DNA from: Actinomadura sp. K4S16 | GTDB lineage: Bacteria; Actinomycetota; Actinomycetes; Streptosporangiales; Streptosporangiaceae | Assembly: GCF_008327685.1 (NCBI RefSeq) | Contig: NZ_BDDE01000015.1 | Span: forward strand, 372,001-436,000 | Length of the DNA: 64,000 bases | Direction: 5' to 3' | Shown here: piece by piece, positions 24,486 through 33,040 of the stretch | Layout of the letters: every line of letters begins with the position of its first letter | Numbering within the stretch: position 1 is the first letter of the stretch | Translations under genes and position numbers: made by a program | Notes under the pieces: model-generated | The model's input: the letters and a program-made list of their open reading frames with translations, nothing else | Database searches by the model: none | What the model was told of the DNA's origin: nothing

Positions 24486-24926
24486 ATGACGACCACTCCC
24501 ACCCGCCCGGCCGGTCAGAACCTCCGCCGCTACGCCTACGCGGTGGGCGGCGCCGTCCTGGCCACGGTCCTGGTGTGGACCGCGGCGCACGGCCTGGGCG
24601 TCGACCTTCGCGTTGATCCCGGCGATGGACGGCCCGGCCAGGTGGTCGGCCTGCCCCTCACCGCCGGCGTCACGTTCGTCGTGGGTCTGCTCGCCTCGGC
24701 CACGCGGGCGGCGCTGGACCGGTTGACCGACCGCGCTCCGGCCATCTGGACCGGATCGGCCTTCATCGTGCTGCTGGTGTCGTTCGTGCCGGTGCTGTAC
24801 GTCGAGGCGTCAAGCAGCACCCGGCTCATCCTCGGGTCGCTGCACCTGATCGTCGCCGCCGTACTCGTCCCGCTCCTGAGCCGCCGGAACCGGCCGGTTC
24901 CGCACCGCGAGCGACCCGCGAAGTAG
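24486..24926 (+). CDS. DUF6069 family membrane protein
   Basis: The 146-residue protein has four predicted membrane helices (around residues 18-40, 55-77, 88-108 and 115-137), with ATRAALDRLTDRAPAIWT between helices two and three, as in DUF6069 proteins. GAAGGAG stands eight bases before the ATG. Such proteins are often encoded beside dehydrogenases and AraC or TetR regulators; the dehydrogenase here survives only as a remnant. Function unknown. Confidence 0.82.
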   Translation: MTTTPTRPAGQNLRRYAYAVGGAVLATVLVWTAAHGLGVDLRVDPGDGRPGQVVGLPLTAGVTFVVGLLASATRAALDRLTDRAPAIWTGSAFIVLLVSFVPVLYVEASSSTRLILGSLHLIVAAVLVPLLSRRNRPVPHRERPAK

Positions 24927-24986
24927 CGCCCACCGGCTCGGCCCCAATGCGGGGCCGAGCAGAGCGCGTTCCCGGACGGGGCGGGA

Positions 24987-25631
24987 TCACGGTTGGTCGG
25001 GGTCGCTGCGCGGGACGAGGTTGCGGCGGGCGAGGCGGGTCAGGCGGGCGACGGTCGTCTCGGTGGGGTCGAGGGGTTGGAGCAGGTGGCTGGCGGTGAG
25101 GCGGACGAGGGCGTCGGCGGTGGCGGTGACGTCCTCCTCGTCCAGATGGGGTGCGCGGGCGGTGATGTGCTCCTGCAGCACCTGCCCGGCGAGGGTGATC
25201 AGAGGCTGGGAGTTGGCGGTGAGGAGGCCGAGCAGGGTGTCGCCGCCGTGGTCGCCGGACAGCACGGCGCGCAGCAGCGGGTTGGCCGAACCCTCGGTGA
25301 GTCCGTAGCGGACGGCGGCTTCGATCGCGGCGACGGGGTCGTCGTGCGTGGCGAGCCGGTCGGCGACGCCGTCGAGGAACCGTGCGGCCTCGCGGTTCAG
25401 CAGGGCCTGGCCGATCTCGTCCTTGGAGGAGAACTCCTTGTAGAGGGTCTGGCGGCTGACGCCCACTTCGGCGGCGATCGCGGTCATGGTGACCGCCGCC
25501 CAGCCCCGGTCGACCAGGAGCCGGTACGCGGCGTCGAGGGCGTCGTGATGCAGCTGGTGGCGCACTCGCGCGTGGAAGTTGGCCGGTGCGGAACTGGTCA
25601 CGGGCTCGACACTATCAAGCGGACTGTCCAT
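24987..25631 (-). CDS. TetR family transcriptional regulator
   Basis: The 214-residue repressor starts at ATG 25629-25631 (MDSPLDSVEPVTSS). The HTH lies at about residues 35-80 (AAYRLLVDRGWAAVTMTAIA, EVGVSRQTLYKEFSSKDEIG). The C-terminal domain matches the TetR_C type often found beside PF10118 hydrolase genes. It is divergent from the metal-dependent hydrolase/alpha-beta hydrolase operon and probably represses it through sites in the 196-base gap. Confidence 0.9.
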   Translation of the reverse strand: MDSPLDSVEPVTSSAPANFHARVRHQLHHDALDAAYRLLVDRGWAAVTMTAIAAEVGVSRQTLYKEFSSKDEIGQALLNREAARFLDGVADRLATHDDPVAAIEAAVRYGLTEGSANPLLRAVLSGDHGGDTLLGLLTANSQPLITLAGQVLQEHITARAPHLDEEDVTATADALVRLTASHLLQPLDPTETTVARLTRLARRNLVPRSDPDQP

Positions 25632-25665
25632 GCAGCTGACATCGACCCAGTCACTACGCCATGGG

Positions 25666-25719
25666 TGACAGTTATTGTCTGACCGTTCTTGCCCTTGACA
25701 GTTGAGCATAGAGTGTCAA
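25666..25719. promoter_or_regulatory. Two GACA/TGTC inverted repeats in TetR-hydrolase intergenic region
   Basis: TGACA-gttat-TGTCT (25666-25680) and TTGACA (25695-25700) paired with TGTCAA (25714-25719) share the GACA/TGTC arm. They sit between the divergent TetR gene and the hydrolase operon. The TTGACA at 25695 may also be the -35 element of the operon. Confidence 0.5.
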
Positions 25720-25827
25720 CATGGAGGCGTGCCGAGCCGACGAGCCGTCCGCCGCCCTCGGCGTTCGCCCTGGCTCGGCCGCCGCCATGGCGAACGCCCC
25801 GCGGGATGCCACAAGGAGAACGCGACC

Positions 25828-26757
25828 GTGACCGACCTGCAGATCCGCAAGATCCCATTCGAGTTCGACGAGTCCGTGCCCTTCCAGTGGAACCCCGCCA
25901 ACCCCGACTTCGGCCTGCTGGTCAACGCGCTCAGCGTGCTGGCCATCGCCTTCGAGCGGTACATCCTCGGCGTCACCCGGCAGGTCCTCCCGAGGCTGAG
26001 CGACCCCGGGATCGTCGAGGAGGCCGAGGCCTTCCTGCGGCAGGAGGGGCAGCACTCGCGCGCACACCGGCTCCACGTCAACGCGCTCATCCGGCAGTAC
26101 CCCGGTCTGCGGGACGTCCTGGACGGCGCGATCGCCGACTACGACCGGCTGCGGGAGCGGGAGTCGCCCGAGTTCGGCATCGCCTACATCGCCGCCGTCG
26201 AGGCCACGTTCACGCCGCTGTTCAAGATGATGCTCGACAACCGCTCGACGCTCTTCAGCCCGGGCGACGCGAGGGTCGCCTCCCTGCTGGTGTGGCATCT
26301 GGTCGAAGAGATCGAGCACCGCAGCTCAGCCCTGGTCATCTACCACGGGCTGATCGACGACCCCTGGTACCGCACCCGGACGGCCCCGCGGGTCTTCGGG
26401 CATCTGACCCGGCTCTACGGTGAGGTCATCGAAGGCTTCCACCGCCACGTACCGCCCGAGGACCTGCAAACCGATCTCCGCCGCATCAAATCCAAGCAGG
26501 CCTGGGTGCGGGAGGCCGCGGTGCACCTCCCCCTCATCGGACCCCGGAGGCGCTCGTCGGACCGTCCGACCGCCTTCCAAGCGGTGCCCGGCCGTCAGCT
26601 CATGGTGGCCCTCCTGCGGCTCCTGCTGTCGCAGACCCCGCACCACCGGCCGGCCGACGAGCCCCTGCCCGCCTGGGCCGAGACCTGGTTCGCCGCCTAC
26701 GACGAGGGCGTGGACATGACCCGGTTCGAAGGCAAGCCCCTGCGGAGCGCCTCTTGA
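25828..26757 (+). CDS. Metal-dependent hydrolase family protein (PF10118/COG3687)
   Basis: About 309 residues from GTG 25828, preceded by AAGGAG. The helical protein shows metal-ligand motifs: RQEGQHSRAHRLH at about residue 72, AAVEATFTPLF, and WHLVEEIEHRSSAL. The E..H and EE..H pattern resembles a di-iron site. The family is annotated as metal-dependent hydrolase but has no settled substrate. The next gene (alpha/beta hydrolase) starts at once, and the TetR gene is divergent. Confidence 0.85.
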   Translation: MTDLQIRKIPFEFDESVPFQWNPANPDFGLLVNALSVLAIAFERYILGVTRQVLPRLSDPGIVEEAEAFLRQEGQHSRAHRLHVNALIRQYPGLRDVLDGAIADYDRLRERESPEFGIAYIAAVEATFTPLFKMMLDNRSTLFSPGDARVASLLVWHLVEEIEHRSSALVIYHGLIDDPWYRTRTAPRVFGHLTRLYGEVIEGFHRHVPPEDLQTDLRRIKSKQAWVREAAVHLPLIGPRRRSSDRPTAFQAVPGRQLMVALLRLLLSQTPHHRPADEPLPAWAETWFAAYDEGVDMTRFEGKPLRSAS

Positions 26758-26777
26758 GCGACATGACGGAGATCGAC

Positions 26778-27641
26778 ATGACTCAGCCGATACGGACGAT
26801 CAAAGCCAACGGTCTGGATTTCGGCTACCTGTCGGCCGGGCCGGACGACGGCCCGCTCGCCCTGTGCCTGCACGGCTTCCCCGACTCGGCCTACTCCTGG
26901 CGGTATCTGCTCCCCGAGCTCGCCGCGGCGGGCTATCACGCGGTCGCCCCGTTCATGCGCGGCTACGCGCCCACCGAGGTGCCGTCGGACGGGGCCTATC
27001 AGAGCGGGGCGCTCGCGGCCGACGCGAACGCGCTGCACGAGGCGCTCGGCGGCGGCTCGGACGCGGTACTGATCGGCCACGACTGGGGCGCGATCGCCGC
27101 GTACTCGGCCGCCGCCCACGCACCGGACCGCTGGAGGACGGTCGTCACCCTGGCGGTCCCGCCCGTGTCCGCCATGCTGAACGCGTTCTTCGGCTACGAG
27201 CAGTTCAAGCGGTCCTTCTACATCTTCCTGTTCCAGACCCCTCTCGCCGAGCTGGCGCTCACCCCGGACTTCATCGAGGGCCTGTGGCGCGACTGGTCCC
27301 CCGGGTACGCCGCGGCCGAGGACGTGGCGCACGTCGTCCAGTGCCTGAGCGAGCCGGCCAACGTCGCGGCCGCGATCGGCTACTACCGCGCACTGCTGGA
27401 CGTTTCACACCATGTCCCGGCCTATGCCGAGGAGCAGGCCGCGGCCGGCCGCAAGGGGGAACGCGCGATCCTCTACCTGCACGGCGCGGCCGACGGCGCC
27501 CTGGCGGCCGACCTCGTGCGGGACGCCGACCAGGGGCTGCCGCAGGGGTCGAAGATGGAGATCATCGAAGGCGTGGGCCACTTCCTGCACCTTGAGCGGC
27601 CTCGGGAGATCAACGCCCGCATCCTGAACTGGCTCACCTGA
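26778..27641 (+). CDS. Alpha/beta hydrolase (epoxide hydrolase-like)
   Basis: About 287 residues from ATG 26778, which has GGAG six bases upstream; TTG 26754 and ATG 26763 are possible earlier starts overlapping the previous stop. Motifs are the oxyanion loop LHGFPDSAYSW, the nucleophile elbow GHDWGA (Asp nucleophile, as in epoxide hydrolases and haloalkane dehalogenases), and the catalytic His in GVGHFLHLERP. It is the second gene of a TetR-controlled operon with the PF10118 protein; together they may degrade a lipophilic ester or epoxide. Confidence 0.88.
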   Translation: MTQPIRTIKANGLDFGYLSAGPDDGPLALCLHGFPDSAYSWRYLLPELAAAGYHAVAPFMRGYAPTEVPSDGAYQSGALAADANALHEALGGGSDAVLIGHDWGAIAAYSAAAHAPDRWRTVVTLAVPPVSAMLNAFFGYEQFKRSFYIFLFQTPLAELALTPDFIEGLWRDWSPGYAAAEDVAHVVQCLSEPANVAAAIGYYRALLDVSHHVPAYAEEQAAAGRKGERAILYLHGAADGALAADLVRDADQGLPQGSKMEIIEGVGHFLHLERPREINARILNWLT

Positions 27642-27718
27642 CGGTCTCAGCCAGGCAGGCGCCCGGCGGAAGTGCCGACCGACCGCTGATCACACCGTCC
27701 CGACCGGGCCCAGCGGTC

Positions 27719-27746
27719 CGGGCCGTCCGCATCTGCGAACGGCCCG
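27719..27746 (+). terminator. Hairpin after the hydrolase operon
   Basis: CGGGCCGT (27719-27726) pairs with ACGGCCCG (27739-27746), with further pairing CGC/GCG inside. It lies 78 bases after the alpha/beta hydrolase stop and before the convergent CU044_5270-type gene. Confidence 0.6.
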
Positions 27747-27822
27747 AACCCGGCGGACGCCGGCTATGTAACGGAGTCGGCGACGCGGGACCCGGTGACG
27801 CCGGTGACGGCCAGGGGCCTTC

Positions 27823-28815
27823 TCATCCCCGGGTTCCGGGCCGGTCGACGATGGCGGTGCCCAGCTGGGCGGACCAGCCGAGCTTCTGGCCCTTCGTGAA
27901 CCGCGCGGTGCCGTCGCCGCCGGTCGACGTGTGGTCCTTGACGGCCATGGCGCGGTGCCCGAGGTAGGCGAAGGTGGTCGGGTCGATGATGACGTCGGTG
28001 CGCAGGTAGCCCTCGTCGATCCGGTAGAGGGCGACGCCGTGGCGCCCGGCCGCGTCGGTCACGTCCCTGGCGAACCGGACGCCGGGGATCGCGGCGAGCG
28101 CACCGTACAGCGCCGCGCGCAGCTTCGGCGGCAGGACGCTGCGGCTCATCAGGTCCTGGATCGTGGTGAACGCCCCGGCGTCGCGCCCGAGGGGCGTCTG
28201 CCCCGACTGCTGGTAGACGAGCGCCAGCAGGGCTTTCGGGTCGGTGGGCAGCGACCGGAGGTAGGTGTAGTCGGAGCGCGGCACGGCCGAGCGGTCCATC
28301 GGCGTGGTCGGAGCGTTCTCGAGCCGTCCGCCGTTCTCCATGGTCGCCCGCCGCATGCCGTCCACCCGGATCCAGCGTTCGACGGTGGTGCGCTTGTCAG
28401 GTCGTCCCGACACGGAGCCGGCGGTGCCCGCGGAGGACGTCGCGAGCAACTCCTTGACGTAGGTCCACTGGTCTGGGCGCGGGTTCCAGGCGGGTTCGGT
28501 CGCCGCCTTGAGCGAGGCCCGGTGGGTCAGCTCGGCGGCGGACGCGACGGGCCCGGCGGGCAGGCCCGGGATGCCGGACCGGCGATGGCCGTCCTCGTCC
28601 ACGCCTCCCAGGTTCTGGGCGACGGTGATCCCGGCCGCGGCCGTGACGGCCAGGGCGCCGACGGCCACGAGCCGGACGCCGGTGCGCGGCAGCCGGACGC
28701 GGCGTCCCCGCTCGCCGAATCCCGTGGTCACCCGCGACCGGACCGCGGCGAGCCGTACCGGCTCGGGCTCGGCCAGGGAGGCCCGCATGTTCCGCAGCGT
28801 GTTCAGTTCGTCCAT
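27823..28815 (-). CDS. CU044_5270 family membrane-anchored protein
   Basis: The 330-residue protein has a cytoplasmic N-terminus (about 45 residues, RMRASLAEPEPVR-like), one membrane helix at about 46-66 (LVAVGALAVTAAAGITVAQN), and a large outer domain with WTYVKELLATSS and ALYGALAAIPGVRF. The pattern is that of CU044_5270 proteins, which lie directly after ECF sigma genes and may act as anti-sigma or envelope sensors. It starts two bases after the sigma stop codon, so the pair is one operon. Confidence 0.85.
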   Translation of the reverse strand: MDELNTLRNMRASLAEPEPVRLAAVRSRVTTGFGERGRRVRLPRTGVRLVAVGALAVTAAAGITVAQNLGGVDEDGHRRSGIPGLPAGPVASAAELTHRASLKAATEPAWNPRPDQWTYVKELLATSSAGTAGSVSGRPDKRTTVERWIRVDGMRRATMENGGRLENAPTTPMDRSAVPRSDYTYLRSLPTDPKALLALVYQQSGQTPLGRDAGAFTTIQDLMSRSVLPPKLRAALYGALAAIPGVRFARDVTDAAGRHGVALYRIDEGYLRTDVIIDPTTFAYLGHRAMAVKDHTSTGGDGTARFTKGQKLGWSAQLGTAIVDRPGTRG

Positions 28816-28817
28816 GG

Positions 28818-29417
28818 TCAGTCCTCACTCGTCGTCGGGGTGCCGAGGGCCGCGCGCAGGCTTCGCCGGGCGCGGTTGAGACGGGAGCGCACCGTGCCGA
28901 CCGGCACGTCCAGGGCGCGGGCGACCTCTTCGTACGAGAGGTCGCCCCAGGTGTAGAGGAGCAGCGCGTCGCGGTCGCGCTTCTTCAGCGACGCGAGGGC
29001 GGCGGCCAGCCGCGAGCCCTCCGCCTGCGCGGAGACGGCGTCGGCCACCCGCTGCGCGTGGCCCTCGGCGGCGAGGGGGTCGGCGCCGGAGCGGGCGTAC
29101 GCGCGGTACATCCGCACCTCGGCCCGCCGCCGCTCGCCGATCAGGTTGGTGGCGATGCCGTACAGCCACGGCGCCGCGTCCGTACGCGAGAGGTCGTAGC
29201 GGTCCCGGCGGCGGAAGGCGATCAGGAACGTGTCGGCGACGACGTCGTCGGCGGCGTCGGGGCCGAGACGGCGCGCGGCGTACCCGCGCAGCCGGTCGGC
29301 GTGGCGATCGAAGATCGCTGCGAAGAGTTCGGGTTCTCTCCGCGACCGCTCGATGAGGCTCGCGTCGTCGACGTCGGTCGAGAACGCGGCCTTCGAGCCT
29401 GGCGGCGCTTCGGCCAT
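28818..29417 (-). CDS. ECF RNA polymerase sigma factor
   Basis: The 199-residue protein has region 2 (FAAIFDRHADRLRGYAARRL, VVADTFLIAFRRRDRYD, APWLYGIATNLIGERRR) and region 4 (LKKRDRDALLLYTWGDLSYE, VARALDVPVGTVRSRLNRAR). It has no extra C-terminal domain. Followed two bases later by the CU044_5270-type gene, whose product probably senses the envelope and controls it. Target promoters cannot be told from this window. Confidence 0.93.
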   Translation of the reverse strand: MAEAPPGSKAAFSTDVDDASLIERSRREPELFAAIFDRHADRLRGYAARRLGPDAADDVVADTFLIAFRRRDRYDLSRTDAAPWLYGIATNLIGERRRAEVRMYRAYARSGADPLAAEGHAQRVADAVSAQAEGSRLAAALASLKKRDRDALLLYTWGDLSYEEVARALDVPVGTVRSRLNRARRSLRAALGTPTTSED

Positions 29418-29695
29418 AGAGCGGTGTCCCTTCGTCAGGGCCCGTTGCGGGCACCGGGGTCACCTCTCCTTGGCCGACGGCACGGTCCGGGTTCACGGCC
29501 GGTGCTGGAGGCCGCCGCTCATCGGGTGAGGGTCGAAAACCCGTCAGAGCCGGACCCGGTCTGGAGGCTAAGCGATCACAGCCGTACCGATCCGGGGAAC
29601 CCGTTCGCGAACGGAGCCGATCCGACTCCATAAGTCACGCGCGAGGCGGCGAGCCCGGGCCCCGCCGCCATGCGGAGCCCGGGCCGCGCCGGGGG

Positions 29696-30469
29696 TCAGG
29701 AGGGCTGGCCGGTGGGCATGATGGTGACCTGCTGGAGGTTGACGCGCGGCGGCAGCGCGGCAAGGAAGCCGATGGTGGCGGCGACGTCCTGCGGAGTGAG
29801 CCACTCCATCGTCTCCTTGGAGCCCTCAAGCCACTCCTGGGCGCCGGGGTCGGTGACGTGGCTCTGCAGCTCGGTGCCGACGATTCCGGGCTCGATCGCC
29901 GCCACCCGCACGTTCTTGGCGCCGAGTTCGACGCGCAGGTGCCGCGACAGGTGCGTGACGTACGCCTTGGTGGCCGAGTACACCGCGAAGTTGGGGAAGA
30001 TGTTCTGCGCGGCGATCGACGAGGTGTTGATCAGGTCGGCGACGCCGCGCTCGGTTCCGGCCGCGACCAGCTGCGGGACGAACGCGCCGATCGTGTTCAT
30101 CAGGCCGGTGACGTTCAGGTCGATCTGGTGCTTCCACTGGTCGGCGGCCAGCTCCTCGACCGGCGCCGGAAGCATCACCCCGGCGTTGTTGAACAGCAGG
30201 TCCGCGCCGCCCAGCTCGGCGGCGACCCGGTCGGCGGCGGCCTGGACCGCGGCGGCGTCGGTCACGTCCACGCCGATCGCCACGGCGGAGCCGCCGTCCT
30301 TCTCGATCCGCGCGACGAGATCGGCGAGCCGGTCCTCGCGGCGGGCCAGCAGCACGACGGTCGCGCCCTGGGCGGCGAGCTGCTCGGCGGTGGCCTCGCC
30401 GATACCGCTGGACGCACCGCTGATCACTGCGACACGGCCCGACAGCGGGGTGGCGGAGGTCTGAGTCAT
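29696..30469 (-). CDS. Short-chain dehydrogenase/reductase
   Basis: A 257-residue classical SDR from ATG 30467-30469: SGASSGIG cofactor loop, Arg residues after strand two (LLARREDRL, suggesting NADPH), NNAGVMLP, catalytic Ser in NTSSIAAQ, and YSATK. The end PRVNLQQVTIMPTGQ is typical of YdfG/serine-dehydrogenase-like SDRs. It is divergent from the MmyB-type regulator at 30652, a pairing common in actinobacteria, and is probably its target. Confidence 0.92.
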   Translation of the reverse strand: MTQTSATPLSGRVAVISGASSGIGEATAEQLAAQGATVVLLARREDRLADLVARIEKDGGSAVAIGVDVTDAAAVQAAADRVAAELGGADLLFNNAGVMLPAPVEELAADQWKHQIDLNVTGLMNTIGAFVPQLVAAGTERGVADLINTSSIAAQNIFPNFAVYSATKAYVTHLSRHLRVELGAKNVRVAAIEPGIVGTELQSHVTDPGAQEWLEGSKETMEWLTPQDVAATIGFLAALPPRVNLQQVTIMPTGQPS

Positions 30470-30574
30470 GGTCCAACCCTTCAGGTGACGTTCCCGGCCG
30501 GCGGTCACCGACCGTCACCTTCAGAACATCAGCCAGAACACCGCCTGAAATCGCCTAAGACGACCTTGCTAGGG

Positions 30575-30601
30575 CAGGCACCGGCAAAACAGGTACCGGC
30601 A
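30575..30601. promoter_or_regulatory. Direct repeat pair, putative operator of MmyB-type regulator
   Basis: CAGGCACCGGCA (30575-30586) and CAGGTACCGGCA (30590-30601) differ at one base and are 15 bases apart, 1.4 helix turns. An 8-bp inverted repeat AGGTGACG/CGTCACCT (30483-30490, 30513-30520) lies nearer the SDR start. Both are in the divergent SDR-regulator gap. Confidence 0.5.
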
Positions 30602-30651
30602 GGACCACCCTCGGTGGTCACCCACGGGCCGTCCCGGCACACACTGGGGGT

Positions 30652-31497
30652 ATGGCCGCCAACAGGGAGCTCGCGGACTTTCTGCGCACCCGCCGCGCAC
30701 GGATCAACCCGGACGAGACCGGCCTGCCCTCCGACGGGCGGGTACGGCGGGTGCCCGGACTGCGCCGCGACGAGATCGCCCGGCTCGCGGGCGTCAGCAC
30801 CGAGTACTACACCCGCCTGGAACAGGGCCGCGCCACCAACCCCTCCGCCGAGGTCGTCGACGCCTTGTGCCGGGCCCTGCGCATGGATCCCGCCGAATGC
30901 GAGCACCTGCGCGACCTCCTGGCCAGGCCCGCCCCCGCCCGCCGCACCCCCGCGCCTCCGCAGCGGGTCCGTCCCGGCCTGCACCTGATGCTCCACACCC
31001 TGGAGCACGTCCCCGCCTTCATCCTCGGCCGACGCACCGACGTTCTGGCCACCAACCGGCTCGCCCGCGAGGTCCTCACCGACTTCGACGCCCTGCCCGT
31101 CCCGCAGCGCAACCTCGCCCGCTACTACCTCCTCGACCCCGCCGCCCGCGAGCAGGTCGGCGACTGGGAACGCATCGCCGCCGAGACCGTCGCCGTCCTC
31201 CGCCTCGAAGCGGGCCGCCACCCCCACGACAGGCAGCTCGCCGACCTGATCGGCGAACTCACCGTCAAATCACCCGAGTTCTCCACCTGGTGGAACGACC
31301 ACCGCGTCCTGCGCCGGACCCACGGCACCAAGCGCTACCACCACCCCGTCGTAGGCGACCTGGAGTTCGCCTACGAGTCCTTCCAGGTCCCCGGCGACAC
31401 CGACCAGACTCTGTGCGTCTACAACGTCGAACCCGCCTCCCCCACCGCCGAGGCCCTGAGCCTCCTCACAAGCTGGACCGCCCCCCACTCCACCTGA
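30652..31497 (+). CDS. XRE-family regulator with MmyB-like ligand domain
   Basis: The 281-residue protein has an N-terminal helix-turn-helix (LRRDEIARLAGVSTEYYTRL, EQGRATNPSAEVVDALCRAL; residues 35-90) and a PAS-like MmyB domain (AFILGRRTDVLATNRLAREV, FSTWWNDHRV, HPVVGDLEFAYESF), which binds fatty-acid-like ligands in studied members. It is divergent from the SDR gene. Confidence 0.93.
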   Translation: MAANRELADFLRTRRARINPDETGLPSDGRVRRVPGLRRDEIARLAGVSTEYYTRLEQGRATNPSAEVVDALCRALRMDPAECEHLRDLLARPAPARRTPAPPQRVRPGLHLMLHTLEHVPAFILGRRTDVLATNRLAREVLTDFDALPVPQRNLARYYLLDPAAREQVGDWERIAAETVAVLRLEAGRHPHDRQLADLIGELTVKSPEFSTWWNDHRVLRRTHGTKRYHHPVVGDLEFAYESFQVPGDTDQTLCVYNVEPASPTAEALSLLTSWTAPHST

Positions 31498-31578
31498 TCC
31501 GTACGGCGGAGCAACAGACCCATGACTAGACGCAGGTCATCGAAACAACGGCCGCCGTGGGCCCCTGCCCCGCTCTCC

Positions 31579-32052
31579 TCAGCCCTCGCCGAGAGCGGTG
31601 ACGAGCTGCTGCGCCGCCCAGGCCACTTCGATATCGGGATCCAGCACCAACCGACGCGCAGTGAGAACTCCGGCCCTGACCGCCCGATGAGCCGAACGTT
31701 CCCAATTCGCCTTCAGCACATAATCCGGCGAGCCTGGCGACTCCGCTGCGGCCCGGCTCCAGGCGCGACTACACCAAATCTCGTGCAGAAACCGCAGGAT
31801 CTCGGACCGACATGCCACCTGCGGCGCCTGTGCCAACTCCCACAACAGCGGAACGGCCGCAGCGGTCGCCTCCTCGACCGCGATGCCGTCCCGGCACAGT
31901 CGGAAGCGCAGGTCGTCCAACGCCAGGGCCGACTCAGCCGGACCGCCCCACGCGACCTTCGCCAACAGCGACGGAACTCCGACCGCTGACCCCGAGGAAT
32001 CTCGAAGCTCACCCCAGGGCACCGATCTCACTCGCTTGAGCAACGTCCCCAC
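31579..32052 (-). CDS. HEAT-like repeat protein, possible immunity-type protein
   Basis: A 157-residue helical protein. Its start (LLKRVRSVPWGELRDSSGSA) and middle (ALDDLRFRLCRDGIAVEEAT, AAVPLLWELAQAP) match a widespread group of HEAT-like proteins with the pattern PW..L...GSA..VP..L..L and (Y/E)EAT..AVPFL.EL. Members are frequent near polymorphic toxins and often act as immunity or orphan immunity genes. Here no intact toxin is adjacent, but the neighbouring 32.1-32.95 kb looks decayed. Confidence 0.65.
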   Translation of the reverse strand: MGTLLKRVRSVPWGELRDSSGSAVGVPSLLAKVAWGGPAESALALDDLRFRLCRDGIAVEEATAAAVPLLWELAQAPQVACRSEILRFLHEIWCSRAWSRAAAESPGSPDYVLKANWERSAHRAVRAGVLTARRLVLDPDIEVAWAAQQLVTALGEG

Positions 32053-32172
32053 ACCAGCCCCCTAGAAGCGATCGCCGCCCCCGACCACGCGACTCAACGC
32101 CCGCGAATCCGAACCCAGACGCAATCAACCAGGAGCGGCCAACGCGCCTCACCCATGGCTGCACAGCTCTTG

Positions 32173-32456
32173 TCAGCCATCCGATCCATTCGCCCAGTTG
32201 ATGAGCAGCCCTTCCGTCCCGTCGATGTCGGTCATGACAAGCGCTACCGGCAACCCCTGATCACTCCAGGTGTTCCAGATCGCCCACCCCTCGGGACGAG
32301 GGTCCACGTTGAGCCGCCGACATGCCGTCTCGTAGTCGTCGTCCATCCCGAACGGCATGGCCGCCGGCCGGAGCATGATGACTCATCGGCGAAAGCCTCG
32401 TTGACCACGGCGCGACTACGAGCTTCGATCTCTCGCAGATACTCGGACTCGCTCAT
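32173..32456 (-). pseudogene. Possible frameshifted small protein
   Basis: Two minus-strand frames look like halves of one protein. From ATG 32454-32456 the first reads MSESEYLREIEARSRAVVNE and then degenerates; the second, ending at 32173, contains DDDYETACRRLNVDPRPEGW and ALVMTDIDGTEGLLINW. A single-base shift near 32376 would join them into about 90 residues. No family is recognised. Confidence 0.35.
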
Positions 32457-32643
32457 CTCAGGGACCAGCCACGGCGCCACTCTGACACGACGCCTCCAAG
32501 CGAACACCTGATTTTCCCGGCGCCATGGAGCCAAGCATTGCCGGGAGCAACGCGCGCTACCAACGCCTCTCGACGGTGCCCTCGGTCGCGACTCGCGCCT
32601 TGGGGAGGGTGCGGAGTTTGGCCCGCCGGCCACGCCGCCGAAC

Positions 32644-32949
32644 TCAGGCAAGACGTCGCTCATCGGCCCGTCCGTCGTCCTCCAGCCGGAGACGCCGCTG
32701 CAATCTGCTCTCGACCCAATCCCCCAACGGCAGCCCGGGCTCCTTGCGCCATGCCTTCGGACGCCGACGCGCCAGACGCTCCTCGACCTCAACCGCCTTC
32801 CCCATGTCGGGCCGCCCCGCAGCTTCCTGAAGAAGCTGACGAAGCCGATGGCGGTTAGCACGATTGGGAAACCGCTTGTTCAACCGAACGGCTGCCTGAG
32901 GCGCGTTTTCCGCCTTGCGATTCCTCTGGCCCCTCTGCTGGATCTTCAT
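32644..32949 (-). CDS. Hypothetical basic protein
   Basis: A 101-residue frame very rich in Arg and Lys (RFPNRANRHRLRQLLQEAAG, LARRRPKAWRKEPGLPLGDW). It has no membrane helix and no recognised domain. The charge could fit a nucleic-acid-binding or toxin-tail fragment, but composition alone does not prove a gene. Confidence 0.3.
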   Translation of the reverse strand: MKIQQRGQRNRKAENAPQAAVRLNKRFPNRANRHRLRQLLQEAAGRPDMGKAVEVEERLARRRPKAWRKEPGLPLGDWVESRLQRRLRLEDDGRADERRLA

Positions 32950-33040
32950 TGCTGCTCCGACTCATCCGAGTCGGTCGGGGCGGCAGAGGCGGGGCGACCC
33001 GCCACGCCCCGCATCAACCACTCGTCAGCGGAGAAGGCCC

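Larger units (their letters stand above)
32053..33040. other. Gene-poor, apparently decayed stretch
   Basis: Between the HEAT-like gene and the F420/PPOX gene no intact, recognisable gene is present. The stretch has lower and more even GC than its flanks and short minus-strand frames with protein-like composition (see 32173-32456 and 32644-32949). It may be the remains of a toxin-immunity or other accessory locus. Confidence 0.4.
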
